64,000 bases of DNA, taken from contig NZ_JAFKRG010000009.1 of assembly GCF_019038415.1 (NCBI RefSeq), forward strand, positions 186,001 through 250,000, written 5' to 3'. The notes beneath the pieces are model-generated. The model was not told the origin of the DNA. It did not search any database and saw only the letters and a list, made by a program, of their open reading frames with translations. Every line of letters starts with the position of its first letter. Position 1 is the first letter of the stretch. Origin of the DNA: Synechococcus sp. CCY 9618 (GTDB taxonomy: Bacteria > Cyanobacteriota > Cyanobacteriia > PCC-6307 > Cyanobiaceae). Positions 1 through 9,122 of the stretch are shown here, piece by piece. A program made the translations under genes and the position numbers.

Positions 1-458
1 CCGGGGCCCTGGCCCCCGAGCGGATCCGCGGCGTGGAGACCGGCGGCTGCCCCCACACCGCCATCCGGGAGGACTGTTCGATCAACCGGGCGGCGGTGCA
101 GGAACTGGAGGAGACCTTCCCGGGCCTTGACCTGGTTCTGGTGGAAAGCGGCGGCGACAACCTGGCGGCCAGTTTCAGTCCCGAACTGGTGGATCTCTGC
201 ATCTATGTGATCGATGTGGCCGCTGGCGACAAGATCCCCAGGAAGGGCGGGCCTGGCATCACCCGCTCTGATCTGCTGGTGATCAACAAGATCGACCTCG
301 CCCCCATGGTGGGAGCCAGCCTGGCGGTGATGGAAGCGGACACCGAACGCATGCGGTCGGGCCGTCCCTGGTGCTTCACCAATCTGCGCACCGGCGAAGG
401 CCTCGATCGTGTCGAGAGCTTTCTGTTGCGGCAGTTGCCTGAGCTCGCCGTCGCCTGA
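1..458 (+). CDS. ureG: Urease accessory protein UreG, C-terminal part (5' end outside window)
   Basis: UreG is the SIMIBI-class GTPase that delivers nickel to apo-urease with UreD/F/H. The reading frame is already open at the window edge (codon start at base 3), so only about the last 150 residues are visible. The segment around the Cys-Pro-His nickel-binding motif ([13 protein letters not shown]) and the NKID guanine-specificity motif are both present and in the expected order. It lies about 210 bp upstream of the urea transporter in the same direction, so urea hydrolysis and urea import are neighbours. The N-terminal P-loop cannot be checked. Confidence 0.95.
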   Translation, partial: GALAPERIRGVETGGCPHTAIREDCSINRAAVQELEETFPGLDLVLVESGGDNLAASFSPELVDLCIYVIDVAAGDKIPRKGGPGITRSDLLVINKIDLAPMVGASLAVMEADTERMRSGRPWCFTNLRTGEGLDRVESFLLRQLPELAVA

Positions 459-634
459 ACTCCGGCCATCCCCCTCGTCGCCGGCTTACTTCCATTACGA
501 AGAAACGTCAGCATTGCAACAAATCGACAGAGGCCCGGCGTGCAAATCCGCACCGCCGCAATCCCTGAGGCGCTTTTTGTCTCATTGGATACCAGGGTTA
601 AGCACGTCCTTCCGTACCTTTCACCTTGCCGTCG

Positions 635-661
635 GTTACGGCGACTACAATTCAACTTGAA
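635..661 (+). promoter_or_regulatory. Possible urtA promoter -10 element and TTCAA-C-TTGAA palindrome
   Basis: TACAAT at 646-651 is a 5/6 match to a sigma-70 -10 box. It is followed at once by the perfect 11-base palindrome TTCAACTTGAA (651-661), 9 bases before the urtA ATG. A start site near 658 would leave a very short leader. No convincing -35 or correctly placed NtcA site was found. The same ten bases TACAATTCAA recur upstream of the cyAbrB gene. This is inference from sequence only. Confidence 0.3.
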
Positions 662-670
662 TAGGCTTCA

Positions 671-1966
671 ATGTCTCTGCATCTTTCAAGGCGACTGGCA
701 GCTGCTCTCGCCGTAACTGCCGTGAGCGTGACCATCGTTTCCTGTGGAGGTGAGTCTGGATCCGGCGGCAATTTCGACGGTGAAGTGAAGGTCGGTATCC
801 TTCACTCCCTCAGCGGAACGATGGCCATCTCCGAAACGACTTTGAAAGAAGTCGAGGAAATGGCCATCAAGGAGATCAATGATGCCGGCGGCGTCAAGGT
901 TGGCGGCAAGTCCTACAAGATCGTCGCCATCACCGAAGACGGCGCCTCCGACTGGCCCACCTTCGCCGAGAAATCGCAGAAGCTGATCGATTCCGACAAA
1001 GTTGCTGTCGTCTTCGGTGGCTGGACCTCCGCCAGCCGTAAGGCGATGTTGCCGGTGTATGAGTCGAAGAACCACATCCTCTTCTACCCGATCCAGTACG
1101 AAGGTCAGGAATGTTCCAAGAACATCTTCTACACCGGTGCTGTTCCCAACCAGCAGGCTGAACCGGCGGTTCAGTGGCTGATGGACAAGTTCTCCGACAA
1201 GCTCGGCAAGAAGGTCTATCTGGTGGGCTCCGACTACGTGTATCCACGTACCGCCAACACCATCATCAAGGAGCAGATGAAGGCTCTTGGTGGAGAAACC
1301 GTCGGCGAGGATTACATCCCTCTCGGCAACACTGAGGTGGCGCCGATCATCGCCAAGATCAAGAAAGCCTTCCCCGATGGTGGCATCATCATCAACACCT
1401 TGAACGGTGACTCCAACGTTGCCCTCTTCAAGCAGTTCAAGGCTTCGGGTATCGACCCTGCCAAGTATCCGATCATGTCCTTCTCCATCGCGGAAGAAGA
1501 GATTCGTCAGATCGGTCCTGAGTACACCACCGGCACCTACGCCGCCTGGAACTTCTTCATGAGCCTGGATACCCCGGCGTCCAAGAAGTTCACCGAAGAC
1601 TTCCAGAAGATGTATGGCGCTGATCGGGTCACCGGTGACCCGGCGGAATCGGCCTACAACATGGTGTACCTCTGGAAGAATGCCGTCGAGAAGGCTGGAA
1701 CCTTCGAGGATCTCGACAAGGTCCGTACGGACATGATCGGGATCACCTTCGCCGCTCCCCAGGGCGAGATCAAGATGTTCCCCAACCACCACACCTCCGA
1801 GCGCGTGCTCATCGGTGAGGCGGAGCCCACCGGCCAGTTCAAGATCCTGTACGACAGCGTCAAGGCGATCCCCCCGATCCCTTGGAACCAGTTCGTTCCT
1901 GAGACCAAGGGCTTCACCTGCGACTGGACCCTCGATCGTCCTGACGCCGGCAAGTTCAAGATGTGA
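671..1966 (+). CDS. urtA: Urea ABC transporter, substrate-binding lipoprotein UrtA
   Basis: Periplasmic urea-binding subunit of the high-affinity UrtABCDE transporter. The 431-residue product starts with an arginine-containing n-region and a hydrophobic stretch ending in a lipobox (VTIVSC), with Cys25 as the predicted lipidated residue, so it should be tethered to the plasma membrane. The mature part is a type I periplasmic-binding fold of the branched-chain amino acid/amide-binding family, beginning VKVGILHSLSGTMAISE. It is the first gene of urtABCDE. Expression would normally follow nitrogen status through NtcA, but I found no well-placed NtcA site. Confidence 0.96.
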   Translation: MSLHLSRRLAAALAVTAVSVTIVSCGGESGSGGNFDGEVKVGILHSLSGTMAISETTLKEVEEMAIKEINDAGGVKVGGKSYKIVAITEDGASDWPTFAEKSQKLIDSDKVAVVFGGWTSASRKAMLPVYESKNHILFYPIQYEGQECSKNIFYTGAVPNQQAEPAVQWLMDKFSDKLGKKVYLVGSDYVYPRTANTIIKEQMKALGGETVGEDYIPLGNTEVAPIIAKIKKAFPDGGIIINTLNGDSNVALFKQFKASGIDPAKYPIMSFSIAEEEIRQIGPEYTTGTYAAWNFFMSLDTPASKKFTEDFQKMYGADRVTGDPAESAYNMVYLWKNAVEKAGTFEDLDKVRTDMIGITFAAPQGEIKMFPNHHTSERVLIGEAEPTGQFKILYDSVKAIPPIPWNQFVPETKGFTCDWTLDRPDAGKFKM

Positions 1967-1998
1967 TCTCGGCCCAGGCCGCCCATCCGTGAAGCAAC

Positions 1999-2020
1999 GG
2001 TGGTCCCTGAGGGGACCACC
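1999..2020 (+). promoter_or_regulatory. Intercistronic stem-loop between urtA and urtB
   Basis: A perfect 9-bp inverted repeat (GGTGGTCCC / GGGACCACC) with a four-base loop TGAG lies 33 bases after the urtA stop. No T-run follows, so it is not a typical intrinsic terminator. Such hairpins after a binding-protein gene usually stabilise the upstream mRNA or attenuate read-through, which would give more UrtA than membrane subunits. That role is inferred. Confidence 0.55.
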
Positions 2021-2104
2021 TCCCTCCGGTTCGAAGCCCATCCCGTTCGACCTGATCCAGCGTCGCGAGAGCGATGCTGGATCTAACTTTCAACATTCAT
2101 TCCG

Positions 2105-3262
2105 TTGGAACTCTTCTTCTCTCAGATCCTCGATGGCCTCAGCATCGGATCTGTTCTGTTGCTTGCGGCCACTGGTCTGGCCATCGTTTTTGGCCTGATG
2201 GGTGTCATCAATCTCGCCCACGGCGAGTTCATGATGCTGGGCGCCTATGTCACCTATGTGGTGCAATCGGCCTTCAAGCCGATGGGTGGTGTGATCTTTG
2301 AGCTGTATTTCCCCATCTCATTGATCTGTGCCTTCATCGTGACGGGCCTGATCGGCGTCTTGCTGGAGAGGACGTTGATCCGGCAGCTTTACGGCCGGCC
2401 CCTGGAAACATTGCTCGCCACCTGGGGTGTCAGCCTGATTCTCATTCAGCTGATTCGCAGTATCTCCACGGCCATGATGCTTGGCATCATTGTTGCTGTT
2501 GTCGTTGGATTCTTCCTCACAAGGCTACTGCGAGCCAAGTTCTCCCAGCGGCCTTTCTTCACCTATCTCAATGGAATGGGCTGGGCCCTTTCCATTGGCA
2601 TCGGCCTGATTGCCGTCAACCTCTTTGATCAGATTCGTCCCCTCTCCAAGGCCTGGTTCGGTCCGCGCAACATTGATGTGACGGCACCCAAATGGCTGCA
2701 GGGAAGCTGGGGAATGATCGGCACGATCGAACTCCCCGGTCTGAGAATCTTCATCATCCTGCTGTCAGCTTTGCTGCTGCTGGCCACCTACTGGTTCCTC
2801 AACAAGAGCGTCTGGGGTCTGCGCATCCGTTCGGTCACCCAGAACCGGCAGATGAGCAACTGCCTGGGCATTCCCACCGATCGCGTTGACAGCATCACTT
2901 TCGGCATCGGATCCGGCCTTGCAGGTGTCGCCGGTTGCGCCATCACCCTGCTGGGATCGGTGGGGCCCAACCTGGGTGCTGCCTACATCGTCTCCTGCTT
3001 CATGGTGATCGTGCTGGGTGGGGTGGGAAATCTCCTCGGCACCGTCCTGGCGGCCTTGCTGCTCGGCATCATCCAGTCGGTGATCGGTTCGGGCACGCTG
3101 CTCACCATCTTCCCCGACCTGCCTGATGCAGCCCGCGGCGTGATCGAATTCTTTGCGACCACCAGCATGTCTCTGGTGCTCGTGTTCATCTTCATCATCG
3201 TCTTTCTCCAGTTCCGTCCCAACGGCATGTTCCCCCAGAAGGGTCGCTCGGTCGATGCCTGA
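2105..3262 (+). CDS. urtB: Urea ABC transporter permease UrtB
   Basis: First integral-membrane permease of the urea transporter, LivH-like branched-chain permease family. The N-terminus (GLSIGSVLLLAATGLAIVFG, then INLAHGEFMMLGAY) is the classical signature of this family. The 385-residue protein has many hydrophobic segments and the conserved GLAGVAGC loop near residues 278-285. A TTG start at 2105 is used because no in-frame ATG precedes the conserved MELFFSQILDGL beginning. It is cotranscribed with urtC and the ATPases. Confidence 0.94.
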   Translation: MELFFSQILDGLSIGSVLLLAATGLAIVFGLMGVINLAHGEFMMLGAYVTYVVQSAFKPMGGVIFELYFPISLICAFIVTGLIGVLLERTLIRQLYGRPLETLLATWGVSLILIQLIRSISTAMMLGIIVAVVVGFFLTRLLRAKFSQRPFFTYLNGMGWALSIGIGLIAVNLFDQIRPLSKAWFGPRNIDVTAPKWLQGSWGMIGTIELPGLRIFIILLSALLLLATYWFLNKSVWGLRIRSVTQNRQMSNCLGIPTDRVDSITFGIGSGLAGVAGCAITLLGSVGPNLGAAYIVSCFMVIVLGGVGNLLGTVLAALLLGIIQSVIGSGTLLTIFPDLPDAARGVIEFFATTSMSLVLVFIFIIVFLQFRPNGMFPQKGRSVDA

Positions 3263-3308
3263 CCCGACCACCTCCACCCCCTGCGGTTTTCCTTTCCATC
3301 TCCCCACC

Positions 3309-3314
3309 AGGAGG
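3309..3314 (+). promoter_or_regulatory. Strong Shine-Dalgarno for urtC
   Basis: AGGAGG lies 8 bases before the TTG start of urtC at 3323. This fixes the non-ATG start and is much stronger than the initiation region of urtA or urtB. Confidence 0.7.
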
Positions 3315-3322
3315 CCATCATC

Positions 3323-4429
3323 TTGAAACTCTTCCAACGACTCGTCCCCTGGATTCTGCTGGCGATTGCCCTGTTCATTCTGCCGGCAGCCCTCGACGAT
3401 TTCCGGCTCAACCTATTCGGACGCTATTTCGCACTGGCCATCACGGCCCTGGCGATCGATCTGATCTGGGGGTACACCGGTCTGCTGAGTCTTGGCCAGG
3501 GGATCTTCTTCGCCCTGGGTGGTTATGCGGTGGCCATGTACCTGATGCTCAACACCAAGAGCCTGGCAGGTGGCAACGGAATTCCCAAATTCTTCGAAAA
3601 CTACGGTGTTTCGGAGTTGCCGTTCTTCTGGACACCGTTCTGGTCTCCGGTGTTCACCTTGATCGCCCTTTGGGTGATCCCAGCGGTGGTGGCTGGTCTG
3701 GTGGGTTGGTTGATCTTCAGAAACAGAATCAAGGGGGTGTATTTCTCGATCATCACCCAGGCTGCGTTGATGGTCTTCTTTCACTTCTTCAACGGCCAGC
3801 AGAAGCTGTTTGACGGCACCAACGGCCTCAAGACCAGCACATCCCAATTGTTCGGTGAACTGGTCGGCTCGCCTGAGATGCAGGTCTGGTTCTACCGTCT
3901 CACCGTGATCCTGTTGCCACTGGCTTTTCTGGTATGCCGCTATTTCACCAGCGGACGCTTCGGTGACGCCCTGATCGGCATCCGCGACGATGAGACACGT
4001 ATTCGCTTTGCCGGCTTCAATCCCGTCCCCTTCAAGACCATCGTCTTCCTCGTGGCAGGAGCCCTCTGCGGTATCTCTGGAGCTCTCTACACCGTGCAGT
4101 CGGGGATTGTTTCACCCCAGTACATGTCGATCTCCTTTTCGATCGAGATGGTCATCTGGGTGGCTGTGGGTGGTCGCGGAACCTTGGTGGGACCCATCAT
4201 CGGTGCCACCCTGGTGAACTATCTGCGCAGCCTGGTGAGTGAGGCCCTGCCCGAGGCCTGGCTTTTCGTTCAGGGTGCCCTGTTCATCTTCGTGGTGGTG
4301 CTGATGCCGGATGGAATCTATGGCTGGGTCACCAACGGTGGCCTCCGCAGCCTTCTGGCGGCCTTCGGCATCGCCAGAAAGGCCAAGACCTATCCCCGAC
4401 TCGACGAGGAGGCCGTGGCCGTGGACTAG
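3323..4429 (+). CDS. urtC: Urea ABC transporter permease UrtC
   Basis: Second membrane permease, LivM-like. The 368-residue product has about ten hydrophobic segments and the family sequence DLIWGYTGLLSLGQGIFFALGGY near residues 45-67. The loop FGDALIGIRDDETRIRFAGFN (about 213-233) is the conserved coupling region facing the ATPases. The TTG start is chosen because of the AGGAGG ribosome-binding site and alignment of KLFQRLVPWILL with the usual N-terminus. It pairs with UrtB to form the channel. Confidence 0.94.
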   Translation: MKLFQRLVPWILLAIALFILPAALDDFRLNLFGRYFALAITALAIDLIWGYTGLLSLGQGIFFALGGYAVAMYLMLNTKSLAGGNGIPKFFENYGVSELPFFWTPFWSPVFTLIALWVIPAVVAGLVGWLIFRNRIKGVYFSIITQAALMVFFHFFNGQQKLFDGTNGLKTSTSQLFGELVGSPEMQVWFYRLTVILLPLAFLVCRYFTSGRFGDALIGIRDDETRIRFAGFNPVPFKTIVFLVAGALCGISGALYTVQSGIVSPQYMSISFSIEMVIWVAVGGRGTLVGPIIGATLVNYLRSLVSEALPEAWLFVQGALFIFVVVLMPDGIYGWVTNGGLRSLLAAFGIARKAKTYPRLDEEAVAVD

Positions 4430-4491
4430 GCCGCCAGACGATGTTGTTCCTCCTTCTTCTGTGACTGCCTTCTCGATTCCGCACCTTTCCG

Positions 4492-5244
<753 letters not shown>

Positions 5245-5275
5245 TCGCGCCATCCGACCAATAACCATCGCCCCC

Positions 5276-6001
5276 ATGTCGACCACCACCGAAACACCCC
5301 TGCTCCAGGTCAACGACCTGAATGTCTATTACGGAGAGAGCCACATTCTCCGCAATGTGGACCTGACCATCCACGAAGGCAAGATGGTCTGTCTGATCGG
5401 CCGCAACGGCGTCGGCAAGACCACCTTTCTCAAGACCATCATTGGCCTGCTTCAGCAGCGTTCCGGCACCATCGAGTACGGCGATAGCCAACTCTCCACC
5501 CAGCCCCCCTACCGCAGGGCCAGGGCCGGCATCGGCTATGTCTCCCAGGGCCGGGACATCATTCCCCAGGTCACGGTCAAGGAGAATCTGTTGCTTGGCA
5601 TGGAGGCCCTTCCAGGAGGGCTTGAGAAGAACCGTCATATCGATCCCCTGATCTTCGATCTTTTCCCGATTCTTGAGCAGTTTCTCAAGCGCAAGGGTGG
5701 AGATCTCAGCGGCGGTCAGCAACAGCAACTCGCCATCGCCCGGGCCCTGCTGGGCAAACCGAAACTGTTGCTGCTCGACGAACCCACCGAAGGGATTCAG
5801 CCCTCGATCATCCTCGACATCGAGCATGCCGTGCAGCGGATCATGAAGGAGACCGGGATCAGCGTGCTGCTGGTGGAGCAGCATCTCCACTTCGTACGCC
5901 AGTCCGACTTCTATTACGCCATGCAGCGGGGGGGTATCGTTTCGAGCGGCCAGACGGATCAGCTCTCCGATGATGTGATCCAGGAATTCCTGACCGTCTA
6001 G
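5276..6001 (+). CDS. urtE: Urea ABC transporter ATP-binding protein UrtE
   Basis: Second ATPase, LivF-like, 241 residues. It has Walker A GRNGVGKT (42-49), signature LSGGQ (144-148) and Walker B LLLLDEP ending at 170. The ATG at 5276 is preferred over an upstream in-frame start inside urtD because family alignment begins at LLQVNDLNVYYGESHIL. It closes the urtABCDE operon and converges on the FmdB-like gene with only 11 bases between stop codons. Confidence 0.95.
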   Translation: MSTTTETPLLQVNDLNVYYGESHILRNVDLTIHEGKMVCLIGRNGVGKTTFLKTIIGLLQQRSGTIEYGDSQLSTQPPYRRARAGIGYVSQGRDIIPQVTVKENLLLGMEALPGGLEKNRHIDPLIFDLFPILEQFLKRKGGDLSGGQQQQLAIARALLGKPKLLLLDEPTEGIQPSIILDIEHAVQRIMKETGISVLLVEQHLHFVRQSDFYYAMQRGGIVSSGQTDQLSDDVIQEFLTV

Positions 6002-6012
6002 CCGTTCGCGAC

Positions 6013-6285
6013 TCAGCAGCCTCGATTGAGCATCCAGGGGCGGGTGCCGCTTTCCTTCAGTCGGGGCTTTCCGGTGGGCGGAGCAGACTCCTTGCGCACC
6101 AGGCGGGGTTCCGATTGCTCCTGCTTCAACCGCAGGGGCCCCGTGAGGGACATCACCGGCGTGAAGATGCGGGTGCCTTCGGCGGCACATTCGGGACAGT
6201 TGGTGTCGCTCTGGCGCTCATCGATGCGGCGCCACACTTCATAGTTTTCGCAGCCGTTGCTGCAGCTGAATTCGTAGACAGGCAT
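6013..6285 (-). CDS. fmdB: FmdB-family zinc-ribbon protein
   Basis: Small putative regulatory protein of the FmdB family (90 residues). It begins with the diagnostic MPVYEFSC and carries two cysteine pairs (Cys8/Cys12 and Cys30/Cys33) that should form a zinc ribbon. The first pair is spaced C-x3-C instead of the more usual C-x2-C. A start further upstream is possible, but the family N-terminus is MPxYE. It lies downstream of the formamidase gene on the same strand, as in classical fmdA-fmdB pairs. FmdB's function is not well defined. Confidence 0.85.
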   Translation of the reverse strand: MPVYEFSCSNGCENYEVWRRIDERQSDTNCPECAAEGTRIFTPVMSLTGPLRLKQEQSEPRLVRKESAPPTGKPRLKESGTRPWMLNRGC

Positions 6286-6319
6286 CGCTGGAAGAGTGGA
6301 GATCTGGTCTGTATGGATC

Positions 6320-6354
6320 GACAAAAGAAATGGGGGCCTGATGCTCAGACCCCC
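6320..6354 (-). terminator. Intrinsic terminator after formamidase gene
   Basis: Read on the minus strand, a hairpin (GGGGG and TCTGA pairing with TCAG and CCCCC, one mismatch, three-base loop; 6332-6354) is followed by a T-rich tract ATTTCTTTTGT. It lies 17 bases past the formamidase stop and upstream of the FmdB-like gene, so fmdB is expected to be transcribed only by read-through or from its own promoter. Confidence 0.6.
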
Positions 6355-6371
6355 GATTCAACCGCTGCAGA

Positions 6372-7577
6372 TCAGCAGGGGAGGATGTCCTTGTCGAAGA
6401 TCGACGTGGGAATGGCGAGGGTGCAGCAGGCGTTGGGAATGTCGACGATGCCGCTGATCCTTCCTTCCACCGGGGCGCAGCTCAGCAGCAGGTAGGCCTG
6501 CTCACCGGTGTAGCCGAACTTCTTCAGGTACTCGATGGCATTCAGGCAGGCCCTGCGATAGGCGATGTGCACATCCATGTAGTACTGCTTGCCCTCAAAC
6601 TCGTCCACCGAGATACCTTCGAACACCAGATAATCGGTGTAGTGGGGCTCGACCGGACTGGTCTTGAACATCGGGTTGACCATTCCGTACTTGGCCATGC
6701 CGCCCTTGATGATCTCAACGTGGAGATCGAGATAGCCGGACATCTCGATGGCACCGCAGAAGGAGATCTCCCCATCTCCCTGGGAGAAGTGGATGTCGCC
6801 CATCGAGAGCTTGGCGCCCTCGACGTAGACGGGGAAATAGATCCGGGTGCCCTTGGTGAGGTTCTTGATGTCGCAGTTGCCGCCATGCTCCCGCGGCGGC
6901 ACCGTGCGGGCGGCCTCGTTGGCGACGCGTTCGAACTCGCTGGAGGGGAGGGTGCCAAGGATGGCGCTGTTGGGATTGGGCAGGGCCGCCAGCACCGGTT
7001 CGCTGCCGGAAAGACCCGCTCCGTAGGTGCGGCGGTCGGGGGCTGTGTTCACGAGTTCCGTCTCCCGACGGTTCCATTCGTTCAGCAGCTCCTGGGAGGG
7101 AGCGCAGCCGATCAGGCCGGGGTGGGTGATGCCGGCGAATCGCACGCCCGGGATGTGGCGGGAGGAGGTGTAGACACCTTCGAGATCCCAGATGGCTTTG
7201 GCGGCCTTGGGGTAGTGGTCGGTGAGGAAGCCGCCGCCATTCTCCTTGGCGAAGATACCCGTGAAGCCCCACTCATCACCCTGAAGGGCACCGACCTCGA
7301 GAATATCGACCACCAGAATGTCACCGGGCATGGCGCCATTGACCCAGATCGGACCACTGAGAACGTGGACGACTTCCAGGTTGACATCTTCAATGTCTTT
7401 GGGGTCGTCGTTGTTTTTGATCTGACCGTCCGTCCAGTCCTTGCATTCGATCCGGAACACGTCACCAGGATTCACGGAGGCGACGGCAGGGATATCGGGA
7501 TGCCAGCGGTTGTGACCGGGCATGTCCTGCTGATCCATCGGCTTGGTGAGATCGACGGAGAAGAGTGTTTTTGGCAT
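6372..7577 (-). CDS. fmdA: Formamidase (acetamidase/formamidase family)
   Basis: Hydrolyses formamide to formate and ammonia in the cytoplasm. The 401-residue protein begins PKTLFSVDLTKPMDQQDMPGHNRWHPDIP and carries the FmdA/AmdA family segment RHIPGVRFAGITHPGLIGCAPS. Its position convergent to urtABCDE and ureG groups a second small amide nitrogen source with urea. An alternative start at 7607 would add ten residues, but a 7-bp inverted repeat covers that codon, so 7577 is preferred. Confidence 0.93.
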   Translation of the reverse strand: MPKTLFSVDLTKPMDQQDMPGHNRWHPDIPAVASVNPGDVFRIECKDWTDGQIKNNDDPKDIEDVNLEVVHVLSGPIWVNGAMPGDILVVDILEVGALQGDEWGFTGIFAKENGGGFLTDHYPKAAKAIWDLEGVYTSSRHIPGVRFAGITHPGLIGCAPSQELLNEWNRRETELVNTAPDRRTYGAGLSGSEPVLAALPNPNSAILGTLPSSEFERVANEAARTVPPREHGGNCDIKNLTKGTRIYFPVYVEGAKLSMGDIHFSQGDGEISFCGAIEMSGYLDLHVEIIKGGMAKYGMVNPMFKTSPVEPHYTDYLVFEGISVDEFEGKQYYMDVHIAYRRACLNAIEYLKKFGYTGEQAYLLLSCAPVEGRISGIVDIPNACCTLAIPTSIFDKDILPC

Positions 7578-7602
7578 CGAGGAACCGAAGCGCATTTTCT
7601 CA

Positions 7603-7620
7603 TCCATCCAAAAGGATGGA
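7603..7620 (-). promoter_or_regulatory. Perfect hairpin over the alternative fmdA start
   Basis: TCCATCC-AAAA-GGATGGA is a perfect 7-bp inverted repeat with a four-base loop. It spans the in-frame ATG at 7607, so that codon would be sequestered in mRNA, or the palindrome may act as an operator. Function is inferred. Confidence 0.4.
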
Positions 7621-7633
7621 CTGCGGCTCTAAA

Positions 7634-7647
7634 GTGTCGATTGTTAC
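7634..7647 (-). promoter_or_regulatory. Candidate NtcA-like site upstream of fmdA
   Basis: On the minus strand the sequence reads GTA-N8-CAC, one mismatch from the NtcA consensus GTA-N8-TAC. With class II spacing the start site would fall near 7599, compatible with translation from 7577 but not from 7607. The -10 region is only a 3/6 match, so confidence is low. Confidence 0.3.
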
Positions 7648-7719
7648 CAGACCTGGGTGCCATTTCCCCCGCGCCACTGAAGTGGCGACAGCGCACGGAT
7701 CAGGGGGCAGCTGACCGCT

Positions 7720-8250
7720 TCATGTTGCTGGTCTCGGCGCTATTCCGGTGTCGTCAAAGTCGCCTTTACGGCAGAGATTATCCTTCAGGCGTGCAGTCCA
7801 GCCATCCGAATCGAGCTTGCCGATCTTTTCAGTTCTGCCGTCAAAATGGAACAGGCGCTGCCAGCGATCTTCAGCTGAAAACTTGCTCTCGGCATTGGGA
7901 TTGTTGATGGGATTGCCGTAAAGATTGTCGTAAGTCGGCCAGCCGGGCTCTCCCCTGATGCTGCAGATGGCGCTCATTTCATGGAGCTGAACGTTCGCCG
8001 GATCATTGGCGGTGCTGACTTTCACGACACCCTTGTACTGCCCGTTGGCAGCGCCGGTCTGGAACGCTCTGACGAGCTCCACCCGACTGCCGCCCGCTTC
8101 CACCAGCAGATCGCCCGCCTTGGCGTTCTGGATGGCGGTCTCCCGGGGGCCGGTGCTGCAGCCCACCAGGCCCATGGCCAGGCCCGCGGCCAGGGCGAGA
8201 AGGTGCTTCCGGGACCCCCGGTCCCCCACGGCGTCGGACAAGGTGACCAT
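7720..8250 (-). CDS. Predicted lipoprotein of unknown function
   Basis: A 176-residue protein with a basic n-region (RGSRK), a hydrophobic core and a lipobox ending LVGC, with Cys31 as the likely lipidated residue. The mature part has two further cysteines (in SAICSIRG and DNLCRKGD) that could form a disulfide in the periplasm. I recognise no family. It begins 17 bases after pabC on the same strand and is probably the distal gene of the queC-pabB-pabC unit. Confidence 0.7.
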   Translation of the reverse strand: MVTLSDAVGDRGSRKHLLALAAGLAMGLVGCSTGPRETAIQNAKAGDLLVEAGGSRVELVRAFQTGAANGQYKGVVKVSTANDPANVQLHEMSAICSIRGEPGWPTYDNLYGNPINNPNAESKFSAEDRWQRLFHFDGRTEKIGKLDSDGWTARLKDNLCRKGDFDDTGIAPRPAT

Positions 8251-8267
8251 TGGTGGCTGGAGCCAAC

Positions 8268-9122
8268 CTATGACGACGGGAGCAGCCTCTTCCAGAGGTC
8301 GTCCGCACCCATCGCCAGCGGCAGATCGGCGGCGTCGCAGCTTCGGATCGGGCGGAGCCCGAGGCTGTTGATCAGCAGCGCCCCCTCGCTGGCGAGCAGG
8401 TCGTCAACCCCCAGGGGCGCTTCTCTCCACAGGCCCAGGGCCAGGCCCCGGCCCCGCATCACCCCGGGCAGGCAGCCGCTGGCCAGGGGCGGCGTGCGCC
8501 AGAACTCCTTCCCCCGCACCAGGAGATTGGCGCTGCTGCCGCCGCTCAGGTCGCCGCCGGTCCCGAGCAGCAGGGCGTCCTGGGCGCCGGCGTCCCTGGC
8601 CTCCCGCAGGGCCTGGATGGCCCCGGCATAGGCGAAGGTCTTGCAGCGGCTCACCAGACTGGCGGCGTTGCGGCGTTCCAGCCGGCTGACGATCACTGCC
8701 ACGGGCGTGGTCAGGCGCTGCCAGGGGCTCAGCTGCAGCCAGAATCGGGGCTGACCCTGGGGTTCCCCTGGGGCCGGCAGGGCCAGGCCCCGCTGCCGGC
8801 CGCCGTCTCCCCGGCTCCAGTTGAGCCGCAGGGCGGCGGTACCGGTGAGGCCGCTGCGGGCCACGGCCTCTGCCAGCAGCGCCATCACCCGGTCGGCTCC
8901 GGGGGGCGGCGCCATCCCCAGCAGGGCGGCCGAGGCCCGCCAGCGCTCCAGGTGCTCCGTCAGCAGCCGGGGGCGCCCCCGCTCCACGAGCACCGTCTCG
9001 AACAGGCCGTCGGCCAGCAGCAGGCCGCGGTCGCTCAGGGGCAGGCTGAGCCGGTCGGGTTCGCCCCAGGCACCACCGGGTTCCGGCGCGTCGATCCAGG
9101 CGATCGGTCGGTCAGCGCTCAT
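8268..9122 (-). CDS. pabC: Aminodeoxychorismate lyase-like class IV aminotransferase
   Basis: Fold-type IV PLP enzyme expected to release pyruvate from 4-amino-4-deoxychorismate to give p-aminobenzoate for folate. The 284-residue protein has the expected PLP lysine at Lys161 (CKTFAYAG) and the LLADGLFETVLV segment. Where PabC enzymes normally carry the glutamate that contacts the PLP ring nitrogen (xECCAAN), this sequence reads SGGSSAN, with Gly194 instead. The start is fixed by an ATGA overlap with pabB, which strongly supports the pathway assignment. Confidence 0.85.
   Translation of the reverse strand: MSADRPIAWIDAPEPGGAWGEPDRLSLPLSDRGLLLADGLFETVLVERGRPRLLTEHLERWRASAALLGMAPPPGADRVMALLAEAVARSGLTGTAALRLNWSRGDGGRQRGLALPAPGEPQGQPRFWLQLSPWQRLTTPVAVIVSRLERRNAASLVSRCKTFAYAGAIQALREARDAGAQDALLLGTGGDLSGGSSANLLVRGKEFWRTPPLASGCLPGVMRGRGLALGLWREAPLGVDDLLASEGALLINSLGLRPIRSCDAADLPLAMGADDLWKRLLPSS

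Noticed and set aside
635-648. GTT-N8-TAC resembling an NtcA site before urtA
   Set aside because: Class II spacing would put the -10 box over the urtA start codon, so it cannot serve urtA in the usual way, and the first half-site deviates from GTA.
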